64,000 nt of DNA from contig CM033391.1 of assembly GCA_019426215.1 (NCBI GenBank), positions 16,976,708-17,040,707 of the forward strand. The letters run 5' to 3'. The notes beneath the pieces were generated by a model. It saw only the letters and a list, made by a program, of their open reading frames with translations, made no database searches and was not told where the DNA came from. How positions within the stretch are numbered: the first letter of the stretch is position 1; each line of letters begins with the position of its first letter. The position numbers and the translations under genes were made by a program. Origin of the DNA: Buddleja alternifolia. Taxonomy: Eukaryota; Streptophyta; Magnoliopsida; Lamiales; Scrophulariaceae. This document shows positions 45,001 to 57,103 of the stretch, one piece after another.

Positions 45001-48000
45001 ATGGCACCCAAATCTTCAAAATCTGCTGCCAGAAAATCTTCCAAATCTGAGAAACCAATCACTGTTAATGCCGTTTTTCTTGTTAACTGGGACTACCTTC
45101 ATGACAACCAGAACTTCCCTCTAAGGACTGTTCTTCCCCTGGTCCAAGAGTCTGGTTTGAGAGATATGATCACTTTCTTTACAAATATCTTCGAGGAAGA
45201 AACCCTATTTTTCTTCAAGAATGCAAAAATCTCTGACGATGGAAACTCCATTTCCTGCGTCTTTCCCTTTGTTCATGAGACCTTCGTTTTCACTCCTCAA
45301 CTCATATCATCTTCACTCAATCTGCCCAATGATGGAGGCGAAGTTGAAAATGCTACTCTTGGTGATGCTACCAAAGTCTGGGCTTTAATCAAGAAAGAAG
45401 ACGTTCAAGCTGCGTATGAACCCAACTTCAAGAAGAATGACATGAAGAGTGAATATGTCATTCTTCCTGACATCTGCATGAAGATGATAGAGTGTAGGAA
45501 GGGTAGTTTTGATAAGGTTTCCAATCTTCAGTACAAAATGATGGTTGCCATCCTGACCAAGTTGAAGATGAACTGGTCACTTTATGTTTTTAATCACTTC
45601 AAGGTAGCGATGGCCAAGTCAGTAAATCCCAAGCCTTATGGGATTGGGCTGAGTCATATTCTAAGCGCTAGCGGTTTCGTTAACACCGCTGAAAGAAGGT
45701 CCTAGTGCTTAAGTTCTATGGAAAGAAGATGATAAGCGAGCTGCTCAAACCAAGAAGACGTGGCGGTGCAGTGATTCCTAAAGAAGAGCGTGAGTGACTT
45801 CTTACCGAAGGAGTTGTTCGCAGCGATGATGAAGAGCAAGCGACTTCATCTTCATCATCTTCATCCGAAGAGGTGGTGGTGGTCAAGCGACCTAAAAGAA
45901 AACTAGTTTTGAAAATCGCTGAGCCAGCAAAGAAGCAAAAGAAGAAGCCGGAGCCCAAGAAGAAACAGAAGTCTCCCTCTCCTTCTCCTAAATCGCCCTC
46001 ACCTCTTCCAGCATTTATCTTCTCTCCAGAAGAAGAAAAAACAGAAGAAGAAGAAGAAGAAGAAGAAGTACCGCTAGATCGCAGGCGTACTCCTTCATCC
46101 ACTCCAGCTGCATCAACAAGCGCTCCAGTTGAGCCAGTGCTTGAAGAGCCAGCAAGTGTTCCTCCTACTTCTTTAGACGTTGTTCCTGAACCTAGTTCAG
46201 AGCCTCAAGCCCCTACTCAATCCGAGAGGCTTTCCCGTGTTTAGGATCCAGAAGAAGTTGTCCCGGAGCCTGAGGAAACTGTATCAAATGTTGAAACAGA
46301 TCAAATGACTGTAGTAGTTGATGATAGCTCTCAGGGTAAGCGTTGTTGGATCTTATTTATGATTTCTACTTAGTAGAAATTTTGCTTGCTTTTCTCAAAC
46401 GCTTGTTTGTATCAACTCAAAATGCACCAGACGCTGATGCACCTCCACCTTCTGAGGGTCCTGTTCAAGTAGATGTCGATATGACCAAGGTTGTGGATAT
46501 CGCTAAGGAAGTGCTCAAGTCCTTCCTGATGATGAAATATCTCTAGTCAGCAAAGCGATTGATGAAGCTGAGCGATTGATAGAACTGGCCCCCATCCCAA
46601 CCGAGTCAATTGCCTTTGTCCCTACTCCAACCGAATCTCTTCCTCGTGTCATAAATTTCTTTCCCCGTGGCTATGAGCAAATGATGAATTCTACTTTGCC
46701 ACCAGGGAGCTTGACACCTGGCAATTAGTCGATATGGAGATAAACTTTCAAAGCACTCTCCATAGGACTGATGTCTCCAATTCTGCTAAGTTCAATTTCT
46801 TCAAGCGCTTCGCTGATTTGGGTCTCTACAACCTTGAGCATCTTCAATCGCGTCTTAAATATATCAGGCGACCAGCGTTCAACATGGCAGAATTTGACGA
46901 GAAGCGTTTCAATTTTACTGGCCATTCTGAAGAATCCTTTTATCCATTGCACCAGAATAAGATTGTCTTTAAGAATCCCCATATGGGTGATTGGTCAAAG
47001 AATCCTGATGAAAAAATTCTTAATAGGATTGGATACTCTGCCTATCCCAAATTCGTTTAATCTCCTTAGAATGCTTTATCTCCAAGGCCCCTCAGATTGT
47101 GGAAAGGAAAAGGACCAGTTGTCGCTGAGCATCCCAATCCTATTAACGCTTGGATAGAAGCTGAAGCCCGCGAGTACCTTGCAAGATTATGGGCTAAGGA
47201 TTATGATGAAGAAACAGACCGTTTTGAGAAATTCTTTACCGCTTGAAAAGATCAGAAGAAAGCTGACAAGCTTGGCAAGCGGTGGATGATGGATACAGCC
47301 AGATGGGCTGAAGAGTTCATTTTACACTTCTATACTCTTGAAGAACTCGTGAGATATCCATTCTTATTTGATTTTGGAATCGAGTACAGACGCCGAGGGT
47401 TTGCTACCTTTTTACTTCAACAACGTTAGCACATTGCCGAAAACGTTAGCGATCTGCCAGTTTACAGGCCTATCGAACGCTACATCCGCCAACTGCTAGC
47501 CTTATTCAGTTAAGGCGGACGCTATGTGTTTCACCCTCATCAAGCGTTTCTTCAGCGTATCTTTCCAGATCTGAACGAAGAGGACTCCACTAGTAAACGA
47601 CCTCCTTTGCTAGGACAAATTGAAGTTCCTTTGAGCATTGATAATGATCACGCTGAGTATGCTGAGTTTTACAGAGACAAAAGAGCAGTGATAGAAAATT
47701 CACAAGCGATGGATATCACTTTTAACCACTATTATGGGTTAAGTGACTTCCGAGGATACAACCTGCATCCTGTGCTCTTTTGCCAACAGAATATCCAAGT
47801 AGCCAAAATGATATCGCTGATTAGGCCAGTGGACCAAGAAGCAGCTCAAGCGCTTATGCCTTATTTATTGGACTTCTACAACTCTTACATTTCAGGAGTT
47901 GATCTGCTAGAAGATGTGCAATTTCCACTAAGCACTGAAGAGCGCGAAGACGTTATATTCTTTATTCCGCAGACCAACCTGATAAGTCCAAGGCATATCA

Positions 48001-49174
48001 TGCAAGCGATTGGCCCCTTTGGGTCATTGCTGTTGAGAATCCTTCTCCTCCCATAGAGATTGTTGAGATAGTAGAGGATATTACTCCTACTGTGGAAGCC
48101 GCTCAAATTTCTAGCGCCCCAGTAGTCGAGATCTCTACTCAAGAACCTTTTTGTCAACCAGCGATTGCAGATCCATCCATGGATCAAGTGATTCAGGAAG
48201 TTCAGGAAGTCCTTGATGAGCCTGAAGAGCCTTTTGTAAGAGACAAATCTAAAGGCAAGGCTGCAGTTTCTAGCTCATACGGACTCATTCCGTCTCCTAA
48301 GCATTCTTCCTCCTCTGATTCAGATTCGGAAAGTGATCAAGAGACTCGAGACTTTAAAAGAGCTGTTAGAAACTCGCTCAATACCATCAAGGGTTCCTGC
48401 TCTAAGATTCTTGAAAATAATGATCTAAATATCAGGCTTGTCTCTGACACTCGAAGTCGTGATATTGCAAATTCTACAACAAAAAGCACCATAGCAATCA
48501 TGGATAGCATATCACCACTAATCACTACTCTTTCCGAAGAATTCAATCGGACGCTTGCCCAGAATGCATCCACTGATACTGAGCGTCACAATACTTCCAA
48601 TTTAATCTCTTAAAGTATCGCTGAGCAAGTTGCTCTTTCAATAGATGAAGTTAAGCTTATAAGTCGGGACATCGCAGAATTAAAGACCTCCCTTGATGAT
48701 ACCAAGAAGGGGGAAGATCTTAAAGAAAAGTCCCAATCCAAGGCTATCTCTAAGACAAACAACAAGCACTGGTGATCTATGTTCGAGGAGATAGTGAGCA
48801 TAAAGAAAATGCCTACTAAGAAGCGAAAGCCTAGATATTATTAAGGCAGGCACTTGCTTCCGGACTTAGACGTTGAGTTCTTAGAGAGTATGGGTTTTCA
48901 CCCATTTGCCGGACCGCTTAGAAGACCTATCAACTGGAAATCCACCAAGGATAGAAGACAAGACATTTACCATGACTTGATCCGAGAACTTGGAATCTCC
49001 CCGAGGGATTGGGTGGAAAGGTTTATGGAGCGGAATGAAAGCGCTAGACTAAGAAGACATGACTACAATGAAGTCCAGCATACAACCATGATAGATGTTG
49101 ACAGATTTCTACTGGACTTAGCGACTGAAATCTATCAAGAAGAAGAAGCAAATAGGAAGCGACAAAAAAGATGA
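45001..49174 (+). pseudogene. SireB third ORF (env-like position), frameshifted
   Basis: The ATG at 45001 opens MAPKSSKSAARKSSKS. The first frame runs to 45705 and is clearly homologous to the SireA N-terminal domain (SISCVFPF, LNLPNDGG, GSFDKVSNLQYKMMVAI, KMNWSLYVF). A Lys/Glu/Pro/Ser-rich linker follows (45873-46244, with runs of Glu near 46045-46068), then the central domain (46734-47060 and 47526-48056, with SDFRGYNLHPV and LMPYLLDFYNSYISG), an acidic/Ser segment and helical C-terminal part (48092-48613), and a final segment (48854-49174) ending ANRKRQKR. Several frameshifts and stops (45705, 46242, 46545, 47060, 48054, 48611) break it. The N-terminal and C-terminal domains persist across two diverged families, which argues that the protein once mattered to the element. 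Confidence 0.75.
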
Positions 49175-49431
49175 ATGATTATGCTGTTTTATATATTTCT
49201 ATTTGCCGCTTTAAAGTTTTTTTTAGTTGTAAATCATGTATGCTTAATTCTTCCATATGAATGAATGAATGATTTAACGCTGAAATAACTTGTTGAAGCT
49301 AATCTAACTTCAGCTAACTTAACAAACCTTCCAAACGCTAACTTTTGATCTTTTTGGCCTTTTCTTTAAACTCTTAATCTATAAAAGAGATATAAGAGTT
49401 AAGGTCTTGACATCATCAAAAAGGGGGAAAT
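49175..49431 (+). promoter_or_regulatory. SireB 3' region with polypurine tract
   Basis: Short non-coding tail; AAAAAGGGGGAAA at 49418-49430 immediately precedes the LTR start TGTTAGG at 49432. Confidence 0.85.
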
Positions 49432-50935
49432 TGTTAGGAAATTTCATGTTAGATGTTTTAATGATGACAAGATAGGATCTTATGTCAGACCCCAAAAATA
49501 ATGTCTGTTTATATTTTTCATAGAAGTTATGTATAAGCGTTTGAAAGTTTGTAATATTAATTAGGCTTGTAATTTTTATCTTTATAGATTTTAGACTAAG
49601 TATTAGATATCGAATCGCTAATAGAATTCTAGGTGAGTCTATTAGAGATAAAGTTGAAGATCAGCGTCTGAAGTCAAATGAAGATGAAGATTTGTTCTTA
49701 GCATCTGTCAAACGCTAAAAGACTATTTCAGGATTTATGGATCAAGCGCTCAAAGCACTCCCGCGATCAGTATCAGATTCACCTGAAATAAATCCTCAAG
49801 TCATAAAGGATTTAAATGCAATCATTCAACAGACTTTTATTTCCAACGGGAAATAAATTCAAATGCATTAAATGCCTAATTAGAGTATTAAATGTGATAA
49901 ACTATTATGACTTGTGGACAAGCCACATTTTGACTAGACTGTCAGAATTTCAGAGTTCAAGCCTGCTCCTGTCCAATCGGAACCAGCAAGATTTCAGGAA
50001 TGTCAGAGAAAAGGCTGATTCACGCGCCGCGTGAAGAGCACGCGCTCACATGTGTCCAACAAAAAAATCCCAAGAATTGCCTATAAATAACTCATTCCAG
50101 CAAACCCTAAAATAACGTACATACACAAGAAAGTAAAAACTTTGATGAAACTCTTTTTCAAGAAAATCTTAAAAATCCATAGCCAAAACCTTTCAAGCTT
50201 TTTACATACATTCCAGACAGTCACAAATATCTCAAACATCTTCCAAAGAAAAAACCTAAATTCTTACTGGGATATTCCTAGTTGTTTGATCTTTCCAAAA
50301 ACAAACAAAATCTGTGTGACAAAACCCTCAACCTTTCATCTGAGTGAGAAAGTTGTTGAACCCCTTACAGGCAGTATTTCTGAGTGAGAGAAGCTTGTAG
50401 AAGAAGATTTTCATTGGTGCTGAAATCTGTGTGATCAAGGAGCCCGAGATCATTTTTCACCTCTTTACTATCTTGTAGAAGATTCTGTGTGATTCTTTGA
50501 TAATCAACTTAGTAATTTCCCTCCAAGTGAAAAAGGAGAAGAAGGACGTAGCTGAGATTACATCACCCAGTGAACCATACAATTTCTCGTTATTTACTAT
50601 TATTATTGTCTTACTTTATATCTTATTATTTATTCTAAAAAAGACAAACTAACCTGCCAAGCGACTATTTAACCAAAACGAACGCTAAAGCTATAAACTT
50701 ATTTCTGCTGTGATATCCCTGATTAAGCGATCAAAGCACTACTCTACTTTGGTAAACTGCTAAAATCACTAAGTCTAAGTTATCTTTACTGAAGCGCCTG
50801 ACCCAAGCGCTCAACTTTCTAAGCGTTCTAATCTTTAGAAAGTGATACGAATTTTTTGAAGTCGAAAAAGACTTCAGGGTCTATTTAACCCCCCCCCCCC
50901 TTCTAGACCCTTTTGTATGCCACTTGGGACCATTA
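49432..50935 (+). repeat. SireB 3' LTR, 1504 bp
   Basis: TGTTAGGAAATTTC...CACTTGGGACCATTA. TATA box at 50082-50089. A C run (50889-50900) lies near its end. It carries the empty V3 target site near 50595. The usual CA end is altered to TA. Confidence 0.9.
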
Positions 50936-52704
50936 ATAGAGGATAGAATGACAAGGCATATTTCTTGTAATGAACTTATTTCTTATTTATAATAAAAGGC
51001 ATTACTTAGTTTTTCACTTGATTCTTATCTGCATCTATAAGTTTTGTAAAACGATTTGCCCTTGTTTTCAGTGCGATCCCTCTACTTCCTATGGGATAGG
51101 AAGAAAAGCACTAGAGAGATCGACCTTGATTACTAAAACTAGTTTGCAAGTTATATGAAGTTTTTAATGGGCAAATAAAGACTTTGAATACTTGTACAAT
51201 CTTATCTCTGATATAGGAGTGCCTGTCTGGTATCATGGGATGGTAGGAGATTGAGATTGTAGGCACATCAGTGGAACTGATATGCTTGAACACGACTCGC
51301 ATCGGTTCTATCACATTCGTTTTCACTCTGTGACTGTCAATGATAGAACTGATGATGTGTAATAGGTATATGTGAATCTTTGACCTGAAGTATCAGGCTG
51401 AAGGTGCACTTGTGACGTTAAGTCTTTCACTAGAGTAGTTAGCCCCAATTCACCCGTTGGTGGGGTCGACCTCAAAATGCGGCTTGATGGGCAAGTGGTA
51501 GTCTTAGCTGATAACTAATATGGGATTTGTTCACTCATAAGTGAATGAGAAAGTATCCTATGTGATTATAGATAATAGAGATCAAAGTCTTTGGCCAAAG
51601 AAAAAGAGATGATTGTGCGAGGCACTAAATCCTCACACAATATCGAACTCAATGATCTTGTATTATTATAATCAATACATATGGTCAAGTCCAATGAGTT
51701 TCACATAACCATGACTCTCACTTAATTGGGACACATGAACAAATGGTTTATACTTATACGGTATTTACGATTGGAAGTTTGTGGAATTATCCAATCATTC
51801 GATTTCGTTTGGGCTATGAAGTGGGCCATGTGACTGGCTAGGTGTTACCCATTTCCTTTGAATTCCTCTCAATGCCAAACGAAACGAAACGAACCTAAAG
51901 AGTAGAGCTAAAGGATTGATAAAGAAAAGTAAAAGGATTTTTCTATTTTATTCTAGGAGATTTAATTTATGTGATAAATTAAATATGATTAATTAATTGC
52001 TCATTAGATGAGATAATTAGTTATAAAGATAATATTAATGATTGATTAATTTCTCAAGGAAATAAATTAATGAATTAACTTATCTAATTACTTTGGTTAT
52101 TTAATTAATTGATTTATCTATTGAATATAATCAATTATTAATTAAATAGATAATTAATTAAAATAAAAGACAAGCCTGGCCACGTAAGGGGCATCCATTT
52201 GGACGTCTCCTAGGGCCTAGTTGTGCATCCTCTTGGATGCCCAACATGGGCTCTAATCTTTTGTCTTGGTCAATAAGTCATGTGATATTAAAAGGACTTT
52301 TGACCTACATGGAATTAGAAGAATTCACACAACTCTCTTAGAAAGAAAAAGAAAAACTCCTCCCTCTCTCTCACATAGCTGGCCATCGGTCAAGGTGAAG
52401 AAAAAGGGGATTTTTCGTCAAATCAATCCGCGTGATTATTTAGAGGCAACGTACTTTCATTGTTTGGATCAAGAATTCAAGAAAGCTTCAAAGAAATTCG
52501 TAAATAGTGGATAGCACGAGTTTTGGGGAATTGGAGTCTTCAAGTGTTCGAATTTTTTGAAAGAGGATTTACTTCTCCAACCACTTCGCTTCAACGGGTA
52601 AGTTTTTATTCATTTTAGCTTTGATGTGATTCAATATGCAAATCGAGAAAAACACTTTGGGTTTTTAAAACCTTCCGCTGCGCAATTTTTCAAGTAACCG
52701 AACA

Positions 52705-53226
52705 TCTAACTACTCTAATGACGAACTTGATATCACAAGCACAACTTCAACGTGATTTCTCAGGTCTAAGGTTCACGCGTACCTATCATAACTAATCGGT
52801 TCTGTCATTGATTGTCATAGAGTAAAATCCATGTGACCGAACCGATGCGAGTTGTGTTTGAATCCATCAGTCTCACTGATGTGTCTACAACACAAGCTCC
52901 CACTAACCCATAGTGTTCGACTGACACTTCCATGTCAAAACTTATGCCATACAAGTCTTACCAAGTCTTGATGTCTAGTAAAAACTCTCTATGACTTGCG
53001 AACTAGTTTAGACATTAAGTACCGAACTCTTCTGGTGCCCTTCTTCCTAACCCATAGAGAGTAGAAGATTTCCCTTAATGTCAAGGACTTAATGTTGTTT
53101 AATAACTTACAAATGCTTATAGGAAAACAACATAAAAATACCTTATATAAATGAAGAGTGTTTAATTACAATAAATATGCCATATAATATCTATCCTCTA
53201 TAGCATCTGAGAGCATAATACTAACA
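52705..53226 (-). mobile_element. T4 right part: minus-strand copia LTR
   Basis: Continuation of the LTR interrupted at 29952, starting with the TCTAA duplication. On the minus strand the LTR begins TGTTAGTATTATGCTC at 53226. Contains CCCACTAACCCATAGTGTTCG as in T1. Confidence 0.7.
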
Positions 53227-53740
53227 GAACACACTTCAATGTTGACCTCACCATCGGGTGAATTGGACCTAACTACTCTAATGACAGAACGAATGTCACA
53301 CGCACACTGTGACCGTGACTCCTCGGGTCTATGGCTCACGCATACTATCATAATCAGTAATCCAATCATTGACAGTCACTGAGTAAAAATCCACGTGATC
53401 GGATTACTAAAAGCTGTGTTCAAATACACTAATCCCATTAATGTATCTATAACACAAACACCCACTATCCCATAATGTTCGACTGACACTCCTTGTCAAA
53501 GCATGTGTCATAGAAGTCCACATGAATCTCAATGCCCAATTGAGATTCGTTGACTTGCCAACTCCTTTAAGTGTTCAAGTACCAAACCCTTGCAAAAACT
53601 ATCTCCCTAACTACCATAAGGAGTGGAAGATTCGCATTGATACAAACAGACTAGTTGTTTGCTCAAGACCTATAAATGCTATAAAGTATTACATGAACAA
53701 AACATAAATGCCTATTATAAGAAGATGTTTTTAACAATAT
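53227..53740 (-). mobile_element. T6: minus-strand LTR fragment
   Basis: Parallels T3 (26800-27016 plus 28976-29085): TCGGGTGAATTGGACC, CAGTAATCCAATCATTGACA, CACTATCCCATAATGTTCG, CACTCCTTGTCAAAGC. It fades out near 53740 without a clear LTR end. Confidence 0.6.
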
Positions 53741-54334
53741 ATATTAGTGCATATTCTATCCAACAGAAGCCACCATTACACTGCATTAGCTTGCACCACC
53801 ACGCACAGCTCGCGTACGACGTACCACCCTCAGCCTATGCACCACCGTCTTCTCAGTCCATCTCCATCCGCGCACTCTATTTGGTGTTTTTTCTATTTTT
53901 TTATTTCTCAAAAAATATTAAACTATATTTTTGTTCTTTTTCTTTTTTAATAAAAATGTACATTAGCTCACGAGCTTGAACAATTGCTCTACTCAGGCTC
54001 GATTTGAGTTGTTTTACAAGCTACGTGCTCGAGCTCACCAAAAACAGTTTGACGAGCCTAAGCTCGAATAACAATGTTTGAGTTTGAGCTCGAGTCTTGA
54101 AAACTCTCCAAGCTTGATAGGCTTGCATCTCTAGTACTATGTATGTAATTATCCGAAAATTAGTTCTCTTCAGAATATTACTTATTTATTAGCGTTCACA
54201 GAAAAACTATTTAGTTTAAAATATTTTATGAAGAATGATATTAGCACTCCATATATTACTATTGGAGCTCCATCTTTAATTTTAAAATTAAAATATGAAA
54301 AAAATAACCATTATTCTTAAGACACATTAATTAT
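53741..54334. other. Unassigned AT-rich stretch with a GAGCTCGAG-type repeat
   Basis: 53741-53960 has no supportable gene; the short frames look fortuitous. 53965-54130 contains interspersed CTCGAGCTC, GAGCC and GAGCTCGAG words, a pattern I associate with common plant hAT-like or other small non-autonomous repeats; no ends can be fixed. 54180-54334 is AT-rich with no feature seen. Confidence 0.35.
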
Positions 54335-55938
54335 TGTTAGAGTATATGCCCTCGAATACCATAAAGATGATATATTTATAGGGCATAAACATTGTAACTA
54401 AACTATGGTTTTTCTATTAATATAAGGCAGTTGATTGTTGTTTTCTTATAGGCATTTATAAGGTGTGAATAAACAACGTAAAGTCCTTGATGACAAGGCG
54501 AACCTTCTACCTCCTATGGGATAGGAGGAAAGGCACTAGAATGGTTTGATCCTTGACATCTAAAAGGGTTCGCAAGTCTAAGAAATATTGATTGGGCATC
54601 AATATTGAATAAAGACTTGTATGATGTAAGTTTCGACAGAGAAAGTGTCAGTCGTACACTATGGAAATGGTAGTGGGAACTTATATCATAGACGTGTTAG
54701 TTGAACTGATATGTTCGAACACGGCTCGCATCAGTTCATCACATGGGTATTCACTCATTGACAATCAATGATGAAGCTGATAAGTAGTGATAGGTACGTG
54801 TGAACCTCTGACCTGAGAAATCGAGTTGAAGATGTACTTGTGACATCAAGTCTGCCATTAGAGTAGTTAGATTCAAATCACCTGTTGGTGGAATCGACTT
54901 CGAAGTGCGACTTGATGGGCAAGTAGCATTGTTAACTGATTTGCAATATGGAATTTATTCTCTCATAAGTGAATGAGTAAAATATCCTATGCGATCATGA
55001 ATAAGTGAGGATGAAAGTCTTTGGCCAAATCATTTAAATACCTCAACTTATTATGAGCTTAGGCATAGGGTCAAGTTATATGAGTTTGACTTTAAACCAC
55101 GACTCTTACTTGACTGGGATATAAGAATAAAAAGTTTATACACGTACGGTATTCACGGTGTAAAGGTTTAGAATGATCCTATTCATTCGTTCTCAATTGG
55201 GTTACGATGTGAGCCACGAGACTGGCTAGGTGTCACTCACACCCCTTTGGATTCCTCCCAATTGCCTTTTGAGACGAACCTAAAGAGTCACGCTTAAAGG
55301 AAGTACAGAAGGAAAAACATGGGAAAAAGACTTGAGAGAAATTCACGGCATTGGATGCCGTAATTAATCAATTAATTATTGGATAATTTAATTAATTAAT
55401 TAAATTAATGAGTTAATTAATTTTTTGGAGAAATTGAATTATAAATTAATTAGGAATTGAATTAATTGGATTATCAATTTATTTATTGGATAAATAAATT
55501 ATACGATTAATTAATTAGCAAGCAAGACGAAAGCCCGAAGGCTTCCGAGCCCACTAAGGGGCGGCCAAATGGATGCCCAAATAGGGCTCTTGCATGCTAG
55601 TGTTATTGTTTCATAATGATATAAATATATCACAAGGTGAAAAATAACACAAGGGCAACTTACATAACTTTCTCTCCAAGAAAAAGTCTCCCACCTCTCT
55701 CTCTCTCTCTAGCCGTCTTTGACAAGGAAGAAAGGAGGAGTTTTTTGTTTTTGATTCCGGCGTGACGAATTAGAGACGTTGGCAAATTCGGCGTTAGAGA
55801 AAAGGATCACTTTCAGAAATCAACATACGCGAGAATGGTAATTTTTCTATACACAATTAAACACGAGGATTAGAGATGATTCGGGCTTTGGGAATTAAAT
55901 TTACTTTCCGCTGCGTTTTATTCGTATAATTCCCAACA
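54335..55938 (+). mobile_element. T7: 5' LTR of a truncated copia element, 1604 bp
   Basis: TGTTAGAGTATATGCCC...TAATTCCCAACA, followed by a PBS, so this is a 5' LTR. It holds the usual T-type order: CCTCCTATGGGATAGGAGG, CACCTGTTGGTGG, GGGTTACGATGTGAGCC, an AATTAATT-rich stretch (55360-55520), a CT-rich stretch (55690-55710) and CTTTCCGCTGCG near the end. Only about 125 bases of internal region follow before the inverted-repeat element; no second LTR is in the window. Confidence 0.85.
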
Positions 55939-55939
55939 G

Positions 55940-55951
55940 TGGTATCAGAGC
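55940..55951 (+). promoter_or_regulatory. T7 primer-binding site
   Basis: TGGTATCAGAGC one base after the LTR, complementary to the initiator Met tRNA 3' end. It is followed by about 110 bases of leader-like sequence with no coding start. Confidence 0.85.
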
Positions 55952-56064
55952 CAATCTTTGAATTCTGTGTTTAATTGCTTATGTGATTGACTGTTTTTCC
56001 GCATTTTTGAGGCATGCTTTGAACGTATTTTTCATATGAAAATATTCTGAATCTCATGCTTTAC

Positions 56065-57103
56065 AAAAATGATAATAATAGTCTCATAACTCAACAAAAC
56101 TTTACAAAGGTAGTCCCACCGTTATTTTTGGATGGAAAAGACCATGTACTGTTAACTCTGATGTAACCCCCCTCTTTGACCCAACTGTAGCAATTTTTTT
56201 TGGAGGGAAAATAAAAATGTTTTTAGAGGGAAACATACAAACTCCTTTTTTCTTACATTTAAGCTTAATTTCTCCCTTTTTCTTTGACCCATACATGCAC
56301 AACACACATTGCTGGCATACATATCTTCATCTTCATCATCACAACAAACATCGATGGATGGCTTGTCTTGCTTGTGTTAAAACACGCCAATAATGAAGAC
56401 TTCGTGGACAGAAGAAAATCTAGGTAGAACATTTAAGACCTGTTCAAACTCTATAAATGGAAAGGGCTATCCATTTTTTGGGAAATTCTAGCCCAGACCC
56501 GGCTTGGCCGCACCTAAGTGTATTTCACAAGGAGAGTGTATTACACTTACCATATAATTGGTAAATTATTTTATAAAATACACATGAGTTTGGCCGAACC
56601 GGGAGCGGGCTAGAATTTCCCTCATTTTTCATTTTGGTGGAAAGAACTAGGTGTGCCAGCATAGAAATCTATTTTAAAGTTTTCAAGCATACCATACTAT
56701 AAAAAGTACTTAAATAGATAAACCATAAAGAACTAAACCCTACATTTAGGAGAAGACAACTTACTGCAGTGCGGGTATGGACGGCCAACCAAATCTTGGG
56801 ATAGCAGCATAACTCTGGATTGAATGAGGATTTTACTCTGTTTCTTTGTCGTCAATTGAATTGCCTTATTCAGAAGCAAATATTGTTGAAATCAGCTTCG
56901 ATTTTGGAGGATTGCAGAGGGTTAGGGTTAGGGGTTTTCAATGTTGGTTTTGAAATTGTGTATTTGATTTTCATTGGGTCAAAGAGGGCGGTAAGTTAGA
57001 GTTAATGACTATGTGCAGAGCACATGGCCTTTTCCGTCCAAAAATATTGCTGGAACTAACTTTGTAAACTTTTTTTGAGTTATGGTTATTATTGTCATTT
57101 TTA
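56065..57103. mobile_element. Inverted-repeat (fold-back) element of about 1.04 kb
   Basis: Left arm about 56065-56183 and right arm about 56974-57103 are imperfect inverted repeats. The shared features, read inward, are AAAAATGA(T/C)AATAATA, CATAACTCAA, ACTTTACAAAG, TTTTTGGA(T/C)GGAAAAG and CTCTTTGACCCA. The interior has no transposase. Long arms and no coding capacity suggest a non-autonomous Mutator-like or fold-back DNA element. The flanking 9 bases do not match, so the exact ends and the class stay open. Confidence 0.6.

Larger units (their letters stand above)
29978..50935 (+). mobile_element. SireB: full-span Sirevirus-type element, TSD ATAGA
   Basis: Flanked by ATAGA (29973-29977 and 50936-50940). 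LTRs are 1505 (without V3) and 1504 bases. The order is 5' LTR, PBS, gag, pol, spacer, third ORF, PPT, 3' LTR. Without the nested V3 and SireA-2 it is about 12.4 kb. Its LTRs begin TGTTAGGAAATTTCATG and are related to, but distinct from, SireA. Internal deletions remove the gag tail with the protease active site, and the RT-RNase H connection. The LTRs differ at several positions in their first 150 bases, so the insertion is not recent. Confidence 0.9.
29953..52704 (+). mobile_element. T5: plus-strand solo LTR split by SireB, TSD TCTAA
   Basis: Pieces 29953-29977 and 50941-52704, about 1.8 kb together. The left piece starts TGTTTATGCCCTCAGATGCC; the right piece ends TAACCGAACA. The duplication TCTAA is at 29948-29952 and 52705-52709, so T5 inserted into a minus-strand LTR of its own broad type (T4). 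The right piece follows T7 (54335-55938) in order: CTTCCTATGGGATAGGA, CACCCGTTGGTGGGG, AATTAATT-rich stretch, CTTCCGCTGCG. No internal genes. Confidence 0.75.

Noticed and set aside
45716..46102. Minus-strand Ser-rich 128-codon frame
   Set aside because: It is the complement of the Glu/Lys/Pro linker of SireB ORF3.
53659..53979. 106-codon frame with a hydrophobic end
   Set aside because: Spans the end of an LTR fragment and unassigned AT-rich DNA; hydrophobicity comes from T-rich sequence.
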